Assembly (NCBI GenBank): GCA_025456015.1
Contig: JALOLK010000053.1
Span: forward strand, 1-36,011
DNA length: 36,011 bases
Reading direction: 5' to 3'
Source of the DNA: Candidatus Nanopelagicales bacterium
GTDB lineage: Bacteria; Actinomycetota; Actinomycetes; S36-B12; CAIYMF01
The notes under the pieces were generated by a model, which was given only the letters and a program-made list of their open reading frames with translations, was not told the origin of the DNA and made no database searches. The position numbers were made by a program, and so were the translations under genes. Positions 1-9,700 of this stretch are shown here, in pieces (the first letter of the stretch is position 1; every line of letters starts with the position of its first letter).

Positions 1-153
1 CGCGAGGTGTGGGCCGACGGGGCGTTCCGCGGCGGGTACCGGACGTTCCACCGGCAGATCCGGCGCCGCATGCCGCCGTGGCAGAGCCCGAACTACATGA
101 CCGTGCACGATTCCAAGCGGGCGTTCGGCCGGGAGCAGCCGTTCACGATCTGA
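1..153 (+). CDS. C-terminal end of an unrecognised protein (partial)
   Basis: The window opens inside a reading frame (frame 1) that runs 50 codons to a TGA at 151-153. The visible tail is rich in Arg and aromatic residues and ends in ...GREQPFTI. Codon use is as GC3-rich as its neighbours, so this looks like a real gene end. I do not recognise the family from this fragment. The stop lies only 13 nt before the ATG of the next gene, and that gene's ribosome binding site overlaps the stop codon, so the two are probably co-transcribed. Confidence 0.6.
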   Translation, partial: REVWADGAFRGGYRTFHRQIRRRMPPWQSPNYMTVHDSKRAFGREQPFTI

Positions 154-166
154 GGCGGTGACAGCC

Positions 167-2005
167 ATGCCGCACACGGACGTCGCGCACGCGCTCGGCT
201 ACCCGACGCCCAGCCGCCGCAGGCTGCGGGTGTTCAGCGTCGACCCGACCTACTCGCGGTTGCAGGGCGGCACGGTCGTGCTGTCCGTCCCGTGGGAGCG
301 GCTGCAGCCCGGCCCGAGGGGCAGCCGCATCGAGGTGGTCGACTGGACCGCCGGCGGCGGGGCGCCCGCGCTCCGGCTGGACGACCCCCGCCTGCTCGCC
401 CAGGACGGGCTGGCCCCGCAGCAGTCCGACCCCCAGTTCCGCGCCCAGATGGTCTACGCCGTCCTCGCCTCGCTGCTCGAGACCCTGGACCGGGCCCGCG
501 GTCGTCGCCTGCTGTGGCGCAACGTCTGGCGCCGGCCCGACGATCCCCTGGGCCGGGTGCCTGCGGCCCGGCCCCTGCGGGTCATCGCCAACCGCCCGGG
601 TCTGGCCAACGCGCACTTCACACCCGGCGAGGGCCTCACCTTCGGGTCGTACGAGGCGACCGCCGACCTGGCCGCGGGCGTCTTCCCCGGGCAGCAGGTG
701 TACGCGTGCCTGTCCCACGACATCGTCAACCACGAGGCCGGGCACGCCTTCCTCTACGAGCTGCGCCCTCTTTCGATGGAGCCGTTGGGTCCGGATGCCC
801 TGGCCTTCCACGAGGCCCTCGGCGACATCCTCGCGATCCTGCAGCACTTCCAGCTGCCCGGCCTGCTCGAGGACGCGGTCGCCAGGTCGGGCCTGGCGAT
901 CTGGGAGCGGGGGCCCTTCGTCGAGCTGGCCGGGGAGTTCGGGCGCGGGGCGGGCCCGCGGGCGAACGCCGGCGGGCGCATCGATGCGGTGCGCCGGGCG
1001 CTGGATCCCGACGAGGAGCCCGTGGTCGTCGACCAGCGCGTGTCCGAGGCCCACGAGCGGGGCGCCGTGCTGGTCGCCGCGGTGTTCGAGGCGTTCTTCG
1101 CCGCCTACTCCCAGCGCATCGTGCCGCTGCTGCGCGCCGCCGGCGTGCCGACCCGTGCGGACGGGGTGCTCCACCACCGGCCCGGCCCCGAGGCCCTGAG
1201 CGCCGACCTGCTCCGGCTGGTCTGCGACGAGGCCCGCCAGGCCGCGGGCATGGTCACCACCATGGTCGTGCGCGCCATCGACTACCTGCCTCCGGCCGCG
1301 ATCCGGTTCGCCGACTTCCTCGATGCGGTCGTGATCGCCGACACCGACCTCTATCCCGACGACCGCAACGGCTTCCGCCGGCTGTTCGTCGAGGCCTGCC
1401 GCCGTCGCAACATCCAGCCCGACCTGACGCACCCGGACGCCCACGACCCGGCACCGTCGATCCGGGCCGAGCCCATGCCCACCCAGCCGGCACTGCTCGC
1501 CGCGACCCATGACCTCGGCCGCACGCTCGGCGCCGGTCCCCCCGCACCTCGGCGGTCCGGGACCTCGACCACCGAGTGGCACCGGGCGGTCCTGGCGTGG
1601 GCTCGGGCCAACCACGGCCCGCTCGGGCTGGCCCGGTTCGGCCTCACCCCCGAGGACATGGCGGTCCAGGGCGGCAACGCGAGCTTCCGGTTCGACCAGG
1701 ACGGCCTGCCCACGGCCGTCGTGGCAGCCCGGCTCATCCAGCGCAACCCCGCGGCGGAGGCCCACCTGCCCCATACGCTCGCCCGGCTCCGGCTCTTCGG
1801 CGGGGTCACCCTCGTCACCCACCCGGACGGACGCGTGCGTCACATCGTCGGTTGCCCGGTCCCGGGTGCCGAGGGGGCGGGGCAGGTCCGCTTCGACGAG
1901 CTCGTGGCGCAGGCGCCGCAGCTGGGCGCCATGTCCCTGGACTGCCTCCCCCGCGAGCAGGCCGTCCCCTCCGGTCCCATCCCCGCACAGGCGCGCCGGC
2001 GCTGA
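167..2005 (+). CDS. Gluzincin-like metalloprotein (HExxH plus ExxxD), 612 aa
   Basis: Predicted zinc-dependent peptidase-like protein of unknown substrate. A HEAGH motif (His189-His193) is followed about 25 residues later by HEALGD, whose Glu216 is placed like the third zinc ligand of thermolysin-type (M4, gluzincin) enzymes. That layout is seen directly; peptidase activity is inferred. No signal peptide or membrane segment is visible, so it is probably cytoplasmic. The roughly 200 residues before HExxH contain a conserved-looking DPQFRAQMVYAV segment, and the region after about 430 is a second, unrecognised domain. Start: ATG 167 has GAGGCGG (152-158) at an 8-nt spacing; an in-frame GTG at 158 would sit almost on top of that site. 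The gene follows the upstream partial gene closely and may form an operon with it. A hairpin-like sequence lies just after the stop. Confidence 0.8.
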   Translation: MPHTDVAHALGYPTPSRRRLRVFSVDPTYSRLQGGTVVLSVPWERLQPGPRGSRIEVVDWTAGGGAPALRLDDPRLLAQDGLAPQQSDPQFRAQMVYAVLASLLETLDRARGRRLLWRNVWRRPDDPLGRVPAARPLRVIANRPGLANAHFTPGEGLTFGSYEATADLAAGVFPGQQVYACLSHDIVNHEAGHAFLYELRPLSMEPLGPDALAFHEALGDILAILQHFQLPGLLEDAVARSGLAIWERGPFVELAGEFGRGAGPRANAGGRIDAVRRALDPDEEPVVVDQRVSEAHERGAVLVAAVFEAFFAAYSQRIVPLLRAAGVPTRADGVLHHRPGPEALSADLLRLVCDEARQAAGMVTTMVVRAIDYLPPAAIRFADFLDAVVIADTDLYPDDRNGFRRLFVEACRRRNIQPDLTHPDAHDPAPSIRAEPMPTQPALLAATHDLGRTLGAGPPAPRRSGTSTTEWHRAVLAWARANHGPLGLARFGLTPEDMAVQGGNASFRFDQDGLPTAVVAARLIQRNPAAEAHLPHTLARLRLFGGVTLVTHPDGRVRHIVGCPVPGAEGAGQVRFDELVAQAPQLGAMSLDCLPREQAVPSGPIPAQARRR

Positions 2006-2015
2006 CGGACCGGGT

Positions 2016-2036
2016 CCCCGGCCGGGCGCGCCGGGG
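2016..2036 (+). terminator. GC hairpin after the metalloprotein gene
   Basis: CCCCGGC (2016-2022) pairs with GCCGGGG (2030-2036) around a 7-nt loop, starting 11 nt after the stop of the metalloprotein gene. There is no T-run after it, so it is at best a weak or L-shaped terminator of the kind common in actinobacteria. Confidence 0.3.
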
Positions 2037-2061
2037 GACGCCGGACGGTGCTGCCGAGGGC

Positions 2062-2067
2062 TAGGCT
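2062..2067 (+). promoter_or_regulatory. Putative -10 element TAGGCT before the alpha/beta hydrolase
   Basis: TAGGCT fits the actinobacterial -10 consensus TAnnnT and ends 9 nt before ATG 2077. It implies a leader of only a few bases. No convincing -35 is visible. Confidence 0.4.
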
Positions 2068-2076
2068 TCCGGGGCC

Positions 2077-2868
2077 ATGAGTGGACTGCCCGGGCTCCTG
2101 CTGCTCCACGGCGCCGGCGACTCCGGCGCGTGCTGGGGACCGTTCGTGACGTGCCTGCGTGCCAGGCCGGGCCTGGCCGACCTCGAGGTCGTCACGCCGG
2201 ACGCCCCCGGCCATGCGGGCCGCACGATCGGTGTGGGCGGCACCGTCGCGGTCCCCGACCAGCGGGCGGAGGCGATCACCCACGCCGAGCGGCTCGTCCG
2301 GCGGACCCGGGGGCCGATCGTCGTGGGCGGGCACTCGATGGGGTCGGCCGTCGCCCTCGCCGTCGCGGCCGCCCGCCCCGACCTCATCGCCGCCCTCTGG
2401 CTCGAGGACCTCCCCGCCCTGGGCTCCATGGCCGAGGACGATGCGCGCCGGGAGGCGGGCAGCCCACCTCAGCCGATGGATGACCTGGCGCACTGGTTCG
2501 CCTCCAGCCGCACCCGTCCCCTCGGGGAGGTCATCGCCGAGGGCCGCGCCGAGCATCCGCACTGGGATCCGGCCGAGTACGAGCCCTGGGCCCGCGCGAA
2601 GCAGGCAGTGGATCCGAACGCGTTCGCGGGGCCCGACTGGGACGGCACCGGGTGGGCCCAGCGCGCCCGGGACGTGCGCTGCCCGACGATCCTGGTGGCC
2701 GGGGACCCGGCGCTGGGCAGCATCGTCTCCCCCGCCGCCGAGGCCGGCCTGGCCGCCCTGCCGGGCTGGACCGTGCGCCGCCTGACCGCCGGCCACGACG
2801 TCCGCCGCGACGCTCCGGACGCGACCGCCGGCCTGCTCGCCGACCTGATCCGCTCGGTGCCCACGTGA
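2077..2868 (+). CDS. Alpha/beta hydrolase, 263 aa
   Basis: Soluble alpha/beta-hydrolase-fold enzyme; substrate unknown. An N-terminal LLLHGAGDSG segment gives the oxyanion-hole HG motif. The nucleophile elbow is GHSMGS with Ser87, and the catalytic histidine is likely His240 in AGHDVRRD. The acid is probably the Asp in VAGDPA. The length (263 aa) is ordinary for the family, and no signal peptide is seen. ATG 2077 follows a TAGGCT -10-like hexamer and a GGGG run. The TGA stop overlaps the GTG start of the downstream EamA transporter (GTGA at 2865-2868), so the two are translationally coupled. The pairing could mean that the hydrolase acts on a compound moved by the transporter, but that is only inference. 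Confidence 0.85.
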   Translation: MSGLPGLLLLHGAGDSGACWGPFVTCLRARPGLADLEVVTPDAPGHAGRTIGVGGTVAVPDQRAEAITHAERLVRRTRGPIVVGGHSMGSAVALAVAAARPDLIAALWLEDLPALGSMAEDDARREAGSPPQPMDDLAHWFASSRTRPLGEVIAEGRAEHPHWDPAEYEPWARAKQAVDPNAFAGPDWDGTGWAQRARDVRCPTILVAGDPALGSIVSPAAEAGLAALPGWTVRRLTAGHDVRRDAPDATAGLLADLIRSVPT

Positions 2869-3887
2869 GCCAGGAGCCCGACACCACCCACGACCACCAC
2901 GTCCTCGGCCCGCCGGACACCAGCGCGGGCGTGCCCGCGCCGCCGGTCGAGGAGCCCGCCGCCACCGCCCACGCGCGCCACCAGCGGCCCGCCCTGGGCT
3001 ACGCGCTCTACCTCACGGCCGCCCTGCTGTTCGGGATCAACGGCACCGTCTCGAAGGTGGTGCTGCAGGCCGTCGACGACGCGGCGCGGGTCTCCCAGCT
3101 CCGCGTGACGGCGGCGTTCCTCGTCCTGCTGCTGGTCGTCGCCGTCACCGACCGGCGCGCGCTGCGGCTGCGCCGCGCTGAGCTCGGACCGATCGCCGCC
3201 TACGGCATCCTCGGCGTCGCCATGACCCAGTGGCTCTACTTCGTGGCGATCACGCGCATGCCCATCGGGATCGCGCTGCTCATCGAGTTCACCGCGCCGA
3301 TCATGGTCGTGCTCTGGGTGCGCTTCGCCTGGGGCCGGCCGGTCCGGGACACGGTGTGGCTCGGCCTGGCGCTGGCCCTGCTCGGCCTGGCGATGGTCGC
3401 CCAGATCTGGGGGGGCCTGCAGCTGGACAGCCTCGGCGTCGCGGCGGCGTTCGGCGCGGCGGTCGCCCTGGCCGTGTACTACCTGCTCGGCGAGCACGCG
3501 GGCGAGCGGCGCGACCCGGTCTCCCTGACGCTGTGGGGCTTCGGCTTCGCGGCACTGCTCTGGGCGGTCGCGCTGCCGTGGTGGCGCTTCCCGTGGACCG
3601 CCCTGCAGGGCGGGGCCAGCCCACTGGGCGAGGGCACGACGACCGTCCCCCTGTGGGTGCTGGCGGCGTGGATGGTCGTGCTGGGCACCATCACGCCGTT
3701 CTGGCTGGTGCTCGCCGCGATCCGCCACATCGGCGCCGCCGGGGCGAGCATCGTCGGGATGACCGAGCCCTTCATCGCCTCGCTCATCGCGTGGGTGGTG
3801 CTGGGCGAGGTGCTGACCCCGGTCCAGATGATCGGCGGCGTGGTGATCCTCGCCGGCGTGGTGGTCGCCGAACGGGCGCGCCGGTAG
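2865..3887 (+). CDS. EamA/DMT-family transporter, 340 aa
   Basis: Integral membrane transporter of the drug/metabolite transporter superfamily, with two EamA repeats and about ten hydrophobic segments between residues 45 and 338. Family members often export amino acids or small metabolites; the substrate here is unknown. The first repeat begins LYLTAALLFGINGTVSKVVL, and the second follows a conserved AAFGAAVALAVYYLLGE segment. The end, GGVVILAGVVVAERARR, is typical of the family. A His/Pro-rich soluble N-terminal extension of about 45 residues is unusual. The reading frame stays open upstream, but GTG 2865 is chosen because it overlaps the upstream stop (GTGA) and gives a normal length. The gene converges on the membrane-anchored hydrolase gene, with 19 bp between the two stops. 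Confidence 0.88.
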   Translation: MSQEPDTTHDHHVLGPPDTSAGVPAPPVEEPAATAHARHQRPALGYALYLTAALLFGINGTVSKVVLQAVDDAARVSQLRVTAAFLVLLLVVAVTDRRALRLRRAELGPIAAYGILGVAMTQWLYFVAITRMPIGIALLIEFTAPIMVVLWVRFAWGRPVRDTVWLGLALALLGLAMVAQIWGGLQLDSLGVAAAFGAAVALAVYYLLGEHAGERRDPVSLTLWGFGFAALLWAVALPWWRFPWTALQGGASPLGEGTTTVPLWVLAAWMVVLGTITPFWLVLAAIRHIGAAGASIVGMTEPFIASLIAWVVLGEVLTPVQMIGGVVILAGVVVAERARR

Positions 3888-3906
3888 CTGTACGGCTGGG
3901 GCGCGG

Positions 3907-5103
3907 CTACTGCGCCTGCCGCACCGTGTCGAGGAAGTCGGTGATCCGCGCCTCGTACCCCTCCGGGTCGACGTTCCAGGCCATGACATGGCCGGCGCCC
4001 CTGACGATCACGTACCGGCCGCCCTGGCCCGAGCCGCTGGTCATGAAGCGGTCGTTCACGGGCTGTGGCACGGTGCGGTCCTCCGTGCCCTGGAACACCA
4101 GCAGCGGCACGTCCACGAGGTCGGGCTTGCCGGTGTAGTCCACCTCGGAGAAGTCCACCTCGTACCGGACGGCGACCATGAGCTTGGCCGCCTCCTCCAG
4201 CGACTCCGGGATCGGCAGGTCCCCCACCGGCAGCGTGCGGAACTCCGCCGCCTCGTCGATGACGTCGCCCAGGCTGGAGGCCGGGGCGTCCAGGATGAGG
4301 CCGTCGACCTCGCCGACCAGGCCGCCGCCGCGGTCCAGGAAGCCCAGCGTCACCGCGCCGCCGTGGCTGGCTCCGCCCAGGATCACCCTCGTCGCGCCAC
4401 GGTTCCGGGCGTACTCCACGGCGGTCTCCAGCTCGCGCCACTCGACACGCCCGAACGTCACCATCCCGTCCGCGTACGGCGGGGCGCCGACGTCCCCCCG
4501 GTAGGTGATCACCAGCACGTTGTACCCGGCGTCGTGCAGGGGCCGGGCCATGCGCAGCATCTCGGAGCGGGCCGCCCCCTTGCCGTGGGTCAGCACCGCC
4601 CACCGCGTGTTCCCCCTGCCGGGGATGAACCAGGTCGGGAAGTCGTCGCCCTCCGGGGTGGTGATCGTGATGTCCTGGTACTCCATGCCGGCCTGCTCCG
4701 GGGTGAGCCAGACGTCCCGGGTGAGCCCGTAGCTGTCGCCCGGCTCCGGCCGGTCGCCCACGATGGCGCGGACCTCGCGCTGCTGGCTGCCGTCCGCGGT
4801 GCGGGTCGCGGGGCCGACCACGACCAGCGACTCGCCGATCACCAGGCCGACCACGGCATCGTCGTACGAGCGGTCCTCGAGGTCGGCCTGGGCCGGCAGG
4901 ATCGTGACGGTGCCGCGGCCCCGTCGGGTGAGGTCGACCTCCTGGACGGTCCCGCGCTGCAGCGAGGTGGGGTCGTAGGGCACGGCCTTGAGCGCGTCGG
5001 CGTAGACGAGCCCGGAGAAGTACCAGGCCCCGCCCACGTAGAACAGCGCGAGCAGGGCGATCCCGAGGAACAGCACGACCCAGGGCCACCGCCGCCGCCG
5101 CAT
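3907..5103 (-). CDS. Membrane-anchored alpha/beta hydrolase, 398 aa
   Basis: Hydrolase of the alpha/beta fold anchored by one N-terminal transmembrane helix (about residues 6-28, after a basic MRRRR start), so the catalytic domain is probably outside the membrane. An uncharacterised region precedes the core fold, which starts near residue 145. Visible catalytic elements are LTHGKG (oxyanion hole), GGASHGG with Ser246, GTEDRTV with Asp342 and GAGHVMAW with His372. The layout resembles ABHD13/17 (BEM46-like) hydrolases; the substrate is unknown. Start: ATG at 5103-5101 has AAGGAGGA with a 6-nt spacer. A GTG at 5109, overlapping the upstream stop as GTGA, would abut the ribosome binding site and is less likely. 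It is the second gene of a minus-strand operon behind the amino-acid permease. Confidence 0.87.
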   Translation of the reverse strand: MRRRRWPWVVLFLGIALLALFYVGGAWYFSGLVYADALKAVPYDPTSLQRGTVQEVDLTRRGRGTVTILPAQADLEDRSYDDAVVGLVIGESLVVVGPATRTADGSQQREVRAIVGDRPEPGDSYGLTRDVWLTPEQAGMEYQDITITTPEGDDFPTWFIPGRGNTRWAVLTHGKGAARSEMLRMARPLHDAGYNVLVITYRGDVGAPPYADGMVTFGRVEWRELETAVEYARNRGATRVILGGASHGGAVTLGFLDRGGGLVGEVDGLILDAPASSLGDVIDEAAEFRTLPVGDLPIPESLEEAAKLMVAVRYEVDFSEVDYTGKPDLVDVPLLVFQGTEDRTVPQPVNDRFMTSGSGQGGRYVIVRGAGHVMAWNVDPEGYEARITDFLDTVRQAQ

Positions 5104-5105
5104 GC

Positions 5106-6653
5106 TCACTCCTCCTTGATCACCCAGTGCGCCCGTTGCTTGCGCAGCGTCTCACCACGGAAGAAGGACGGCGACCGGAGGTTCCACAGCGCCATGAGCG
5201 GCGCCCCCAGCAGCATGCCGATCACGCCGACGATGAACACCGTGCCGATCCCGCGGACCGAGTTGCCCGAGCCGTAGTCGGGGTCGGTCATGTTGATGGC
5301 CTCGAGGACCATCACGCCGATCAGGAGCAGGGCCGAGGCCGCCGGGAGGATGACCTGACCCAGGGCGGTACGGATCGAGCTGAACGCGGTCCGGTGGAAG
5401 TACACGGCGCAGGAGAGGGCGGCGATGATGTAGTAGGCGCAGATCGAGATGCCCACGCTGTAGACCGAGTCCTGCACGATCGCATCGCTGGTGAAGCTCA
5501 GCCCCACGTAGATGGCCAGCGTGAGCAGCCCCATGAACCACGTGGCGTTCTTGGGCGATCCGGTCGCCTCGTCGACGCTGGCGAAGTGGCCCGGCAGCGC
5601 CTTGTAGCTGGCCATCGCCAGCAGCCCGCGGGCCGTGGGCATGACCGTCGACATCGTGGCCGAGAACGCGGAGATGCCGACGATGAGCGCGGCGACGACC
5701 GCCCCCCACTCCCCGATCGACTCGGTGGCCATGACCAGGAAGACGTCCTCGATGTTGTCCTCGTACGTCATGCTCAACGGGTCGGACTCGTCGAGCCCCG
5801 CGTACGACAGCGCGGCGATGGTGAACAGCACGTAGGTAGCCAGGATGATCAGCATCGCGATGACACCGGTGCGGCCGGCCTGGGCGGAGTTCCCCGTCGA
5901 CTCCTCCGACATGGCCAACGAGGCGTCGAAGCCCCAGAAGATGAACAGTGCCACGAGGAACCCGCCGAGCATGGCCTGGAAGCCGTCGATCGCGAACGGG
6001 TTCAGCCACGACCACGAGAACGGCTCCGCGGTCGGCGCGGCCTCCCCGGCGAGCACGGCTCGGACCATGATCAGGGCGAAGAGGATGAGCCCGCCGTACT
6101 GCACGACCGTCAGGGCGAGGGTGGTGCGCGAGGACTCCTCGGCGCCACGGGCGACCAGCGAGGTCGTGATCAGGATGAAGACGGTGGCGATGGTCAGGCG
6201 CAGCAGCAGCGGGGGGTCGTCGAGGCCGGCGATCGTGACCACCGCGTTCACGACGACCTCGGCGGCACCCACCCCGGCCAGGGTGCTCGACAGGAACAGG
6301 CCCCACCCGCCGAACCAGCCGGACCGCGGACCCATCGCCATCGAGCCCCACGTGAACACCGTGCCGGAGTCGGGCGCGACGGTCGTCATGTGCTTGTAGG
6401 CCAAGGCGACGAAGAACATCGGGATGACCGACACGATGAAGATGATGGGCAGCTGGTAGCCGGACTCGAGGCCCGCGTAGCCCAGCGCACCGGTCAGCGA
6501 GTAGGCCGGGGCGGTCGCGGCCAGGCCGATCGCCACGGCCGCGACGATGGAGACCGAGCCCTTGCGCAGCCCCTTCTCGACCAGGCCCTCGGCCTCGACG
6601 TCGGCGACCTCGACGGGGTGCCTCGGGGCGTCCACGGGCTCGCGGGCGGTCAT
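5106..6653 (-). CDS. APC-superfamily amino acid permease, 515 aa
   Basis: Cytoplasmic-membrane amino acid/polyamine/organocation permease, probably proton-coupled; the substrate cannot be told. The conserved N-terminal segment GLRKGSVSIVAAVAIGLAAT, followed by APAYSLTGALGY, covers TM1 with its unwound substrate-binding region. About 12 hydrophobic segments follow, including FIFWGFDASLAMSEES, the TM6 region typical of this family. Length (515 aa) is normal. Start: ATG 6653 has GGAGAGG about 7 nt upstream. The open frame extends further to 7031, but that part is GC-rich, lacks hydrophobic segments and overlaps the UPF0182 gene. The stop is followed directly by the membrane-anchored hydrolase gene, whose ribosome binding site lies inside the last codons of this gene. 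Confidence 0.9.
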   Translation of the reverse strand: MTAREPVDAPRHPVEVADVEAEGLVEKGLRKGSVSIVAAVAIGLAATAPAYSLTGALGYAGLESGYQLPIIFIVSVIPMFFVALAYKHMTTVAPDSGTVFTWGSMAMGPRSGWFGGWGLFLSSTLAGVGAAEVVVNAVVTIAGLDDPPLLLRLTIATVFILITTSLVARGAEESSRTTLALTVVQYGGLILFALIMVRAVLAGEAAPTAEPFSWSWLNPFAIDGFQAMLGGFLVALFIFWGFDASLAMSEESTGNSAQAGRTGVIAMLIILATYVLFTIAALSYAGLDESDPLSMTYEDNIEDVFLVMATESIGEWGAVVAALIVGISAFSATMSTVMPTARGLLAMASYKALPGHFASVDEATGSPKNATWFMGLLTLAIYVGLSFTSDAIVQDSVYSVGISICAYYIIAALSCAVYFHRTAFSSIRTALGQVILPAASALLLIGVMVLEAINMTDPDYGSGNSVRGIGTVFIVGVIGMLLGAPLMALWNLRSPSFFRGETLRKQRAHWVIKEE

Positions 6654-6726
6654 CGTGCGTCCTCTCCGCCCGGGGGCCGCCCCGGCCGGCGTCCTCCCCC
6701 GGCCGAGGTCCCCGCGCTCGCCGTGG

Positions 6727-6732
6727 AGCCTA
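6727..6732 (-). promoter_or_regulatory. Putative -10 element TAGGCT for the permease operon
   Basis: On the minus strand TAGGCT lies about 73 bp upstream of ATG 6653, just beyond the stop codon of the UPF0182 gene (6739). It would give a leader of about 65 nt carrying the GGAGAGG site. No good -35 is seen. Confidence 0.3.
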
Positions 6733-6738
6733 GCGAGA

Positions 6739-9700
6739 TCAGGCGGTGGGTTGCGCTGCCGGGCCGGCGCGCGAGGCCTGCGCCAACGGCGCGGCGGAGG
6801 CCTCCGGCTCCGCGGGCTCCGCGGGGGCCTCCCCGGGGGGTGGCGCCTCCTCCGGAACCGGCGCCTCCTCCGGCTCCTCCGGCAGCGCGTCCGCCGCATC
6901 GCCGAGCAGCCGGCGCTGGGCGGCCGCCGCGCGATCCAGGGCTGCCTTGAGGTCGGCCTGGGCCTGCCCGTACGCAGCGAAGTCGCCGGCGGCCAGCGCC
7001 TCCTCGCCCGCCCGGTAGGCGGACTGGGCATCGACCAGCGCCCGGGTCAGGTCGGCCTGGGCGTCCTCGGTCGGGTCGCCACCCTGGCCATCGTCGCCCT
7101 CGTCCCCGCCCTGGGGCGCGTTGCCCTCGAAGACCGCCTCGAGCGCCTGCGGCAGCGTGTTCTCGAGCACCGAGACGTTGCCGTAGCTGGCGAGCACCCG
7201 GCGCAGCAGCGGGAAGCCCTGGCCCTGCGCGGCCCGGACGTACACCGGCTCGACGTAGAGCACCCCCCCGCTGACCGGCAGCGAGAGCAGGTTGCCGAAC
7301 TCGACCTCGGCCCCGCCGCGGCGCAGCAGGGTGAGCTGCTCGGCGATCTCCGGCTCGGACTCGAAGTTGTTCTGGACCTGCGTCGGGCCCGGCACCGTGG
7401 TGTTGCGGGGCAGCTGCAGCACGCGGATGGTCCCGTACGTCGGTCCGGGCGTGGAGTCCACGGCCATGAACGCGGCCAGGGTCTGGCGTCGCTGCGGCGC
7501 GAAGGTCGTGGTCAGGGAGAACCGCGGCTCGGTCGTGCCGGGCATCCGCAGGGTGAGGTAGTACGGCGGCTGCAGGGCGTTCACGGCCCGGTTGGTCGGG
7601 TCGTTCGGGATCGTCCAGAAGTCCTGGCCGCCGTAGAAGCTGGCCGGGTCGGTGACGTGGTAGCGCGACACGATCGTGCGCTGCACCTTGAACAGGTCCT
7701 CGGGGTAGCGGAAGTGGGCGACGAGCTCCTCGGGCGCCTCCGACATCGGGGTCAGCACGCCGCCGAACGCCTTGCCCCAGGTCTGCAGCAGCGGGTCCTC
7801 GGCCTGCCAGGAGTAGAGGGTGACCGTGCCGTCGTAGGCGTCCACGACCGACTTGACCGAGTTGCGCAGGTAGTTGATCCGCTGGCTCGGCAGCGCCGTG
7901 ATGGCGCTGGTCGACTGGGTCAGGGCGTCGGTCGTGGCGTCGGACAGGATGGTCCGTGACGAGTACGGGTACGCGTTCGTGGTGGTGTAGCCGTCGATGA
8001 TCCACTTGACGCGGCCGTCGACCACCACCGGGTAGGGGTCGCCGTCCAGGGTCAGCCAGGGGGCCACCTTCTGGACCCGCGTGGCCGGGTCTCGGTCGAA
8101 CAGGATGCGCGACTCCGGGTTCACCAGGCTCGACAGGACGATGTTCGGGTCCTGGAACCGCGCCGCGAAGAGCAGCTTGTGGAACAGGTCGCCGACCCCC
8201 ACGCCGCCCTTGCCGTCGTAGGTGTTGTTGGCCTGTCCGCTGGGCGAGGTGTCGTCGGGGAAGTCCAGCTCGCGCGGCTCGGCACCCTCCGGCGCCCCCA
8301 CGATGGAGTAGGCGGGTGACTCCTCGCCGAAGTAGATGCGGGGCTGGGTCAGCTCCAGCTCGCCGGTCACGGGGATGTTCGAGGCGAAGAAGTCGGGCCG
8401 CCCGTCCGGGCCCGAGGTGTTGTCGTAGGCGGCCACGACGCCGAAGCCGTGGGTGTAGACGGCGTGGTCGTTGGCCCAGTTGCGCTCGCCGACACCGTCG
8501 AGGTTCACCTCGCGGACGGCGATCACCGCCCCGCGCTGCGTGCCGCCCAGCTGGTAGCGGTCGATGTCCAACGCGTCCGGGAACGAGTAGAAGCCGCGGA
8601 TCTGCTGCAGCTGGCGGAACGTCGGGGAGACCACCGCCGGATCGAGCAGGCGGATGTTGCGCAGCGTGCCGGCGTCCTCCTCCAGGGCCTCGACCGTGGC
8701 ACTGCCCTCCCCGGAGTAGTCGGTGAACTCCGCGTCGGCCAGGCCGTAGGCGGCGCGCGTGGCCTCGATGTTGCGCTGGATGTACGGCTGCTCGCGCACG
8801 ACCTCGGAGGGCCTGACCTGGAACTGCTGGACGATCGCGGGGTAGATCCCGCCGATCACCAGCGCGGAGACCGCGAGCAGGCCGGTGCCGATCAGCGGGA
8901 GGACCCAGCTCTGCCGCCACGCGTTGACGAAGAACAGCACGGCGCAGACCAGCGCGATGACCACGAGGATGTTCTTGGCCGGCAGCACGGCGTTCACGTC
9001 GCGGTACTTCAGGCCCGTGAACCCGGCCACCAGGTCCTCGCCCTTGATCGCCAGGCCGTAGCGGTCCATCCAGTAGGCGACCGCCTTGAGCAGCATGAAC
9101 AGCCCCGCGAGCACCGAGATCTGCACGTGCGCGGCCCGGCTGGTGCGCGGCGGCGCACCCTGGAGCCGGAGGCCGCCGAACACGTAGTGGGTGACCACGG
9201 CCATGAGCAGGCACAGGATGAGCACCGCGAAGCCGAACCCGAGCACGAAGCGCAGGAACGGGTACTCCATCACGAAGAAGCCGAGGTCCAGCCCGAACTG
9301 CGGGTCGGTCGTGCCGAAGGGCGAGGAGTGCCGCCACGCCAGGAAGCTCTGCCACTGCGCTGATCCCGACATGCCAGCCATCAGGCCCAGGATCGCCGGC
9401 AGGCCGATCAGGATGATCCGGTGGAAGGGCTCGAGGCTGGCCCGGTACCGCTCCAAGGAGACCTGTTCGGCGGACAGCGCCCCGAGCTCCGGGCGCGACC
9501 GGTAGGCCAGGTACATCGTCGCCCAGATGGCCAGCCCCATGACCAGGCCGAAGGCCAGGAACAGCCCGAGCCGGGTCAGCAGCAGGGTGGTGAACACCCC
9601 CTGCTGCTCCAGCGACCGGTACCACAGGAAGTCGGTGTAGAAGGAGGTGAACAGCAGGAACACGATGCCCAGCCCCGCGAGGATGGCCAGCGTGGGGACG

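Noticed and set aside
143-1843. Long minus-strand open frame (566 codons) opposite the metalloprotein gene
   Set aside because: Arg/Gly/Pro-rich antisense shadow caused by high GC; no recognisable domain, while the plus strand has HExxH motifs and a ribosome binding site.
6654-7031. N-terminal extension of the amino-acid permease
   Set aside because: Would overlap the UPF0182 coding end, is Arg/Pro-rich and non-hydrophobic, and a good ribosome binding site precedes ATG 6653.
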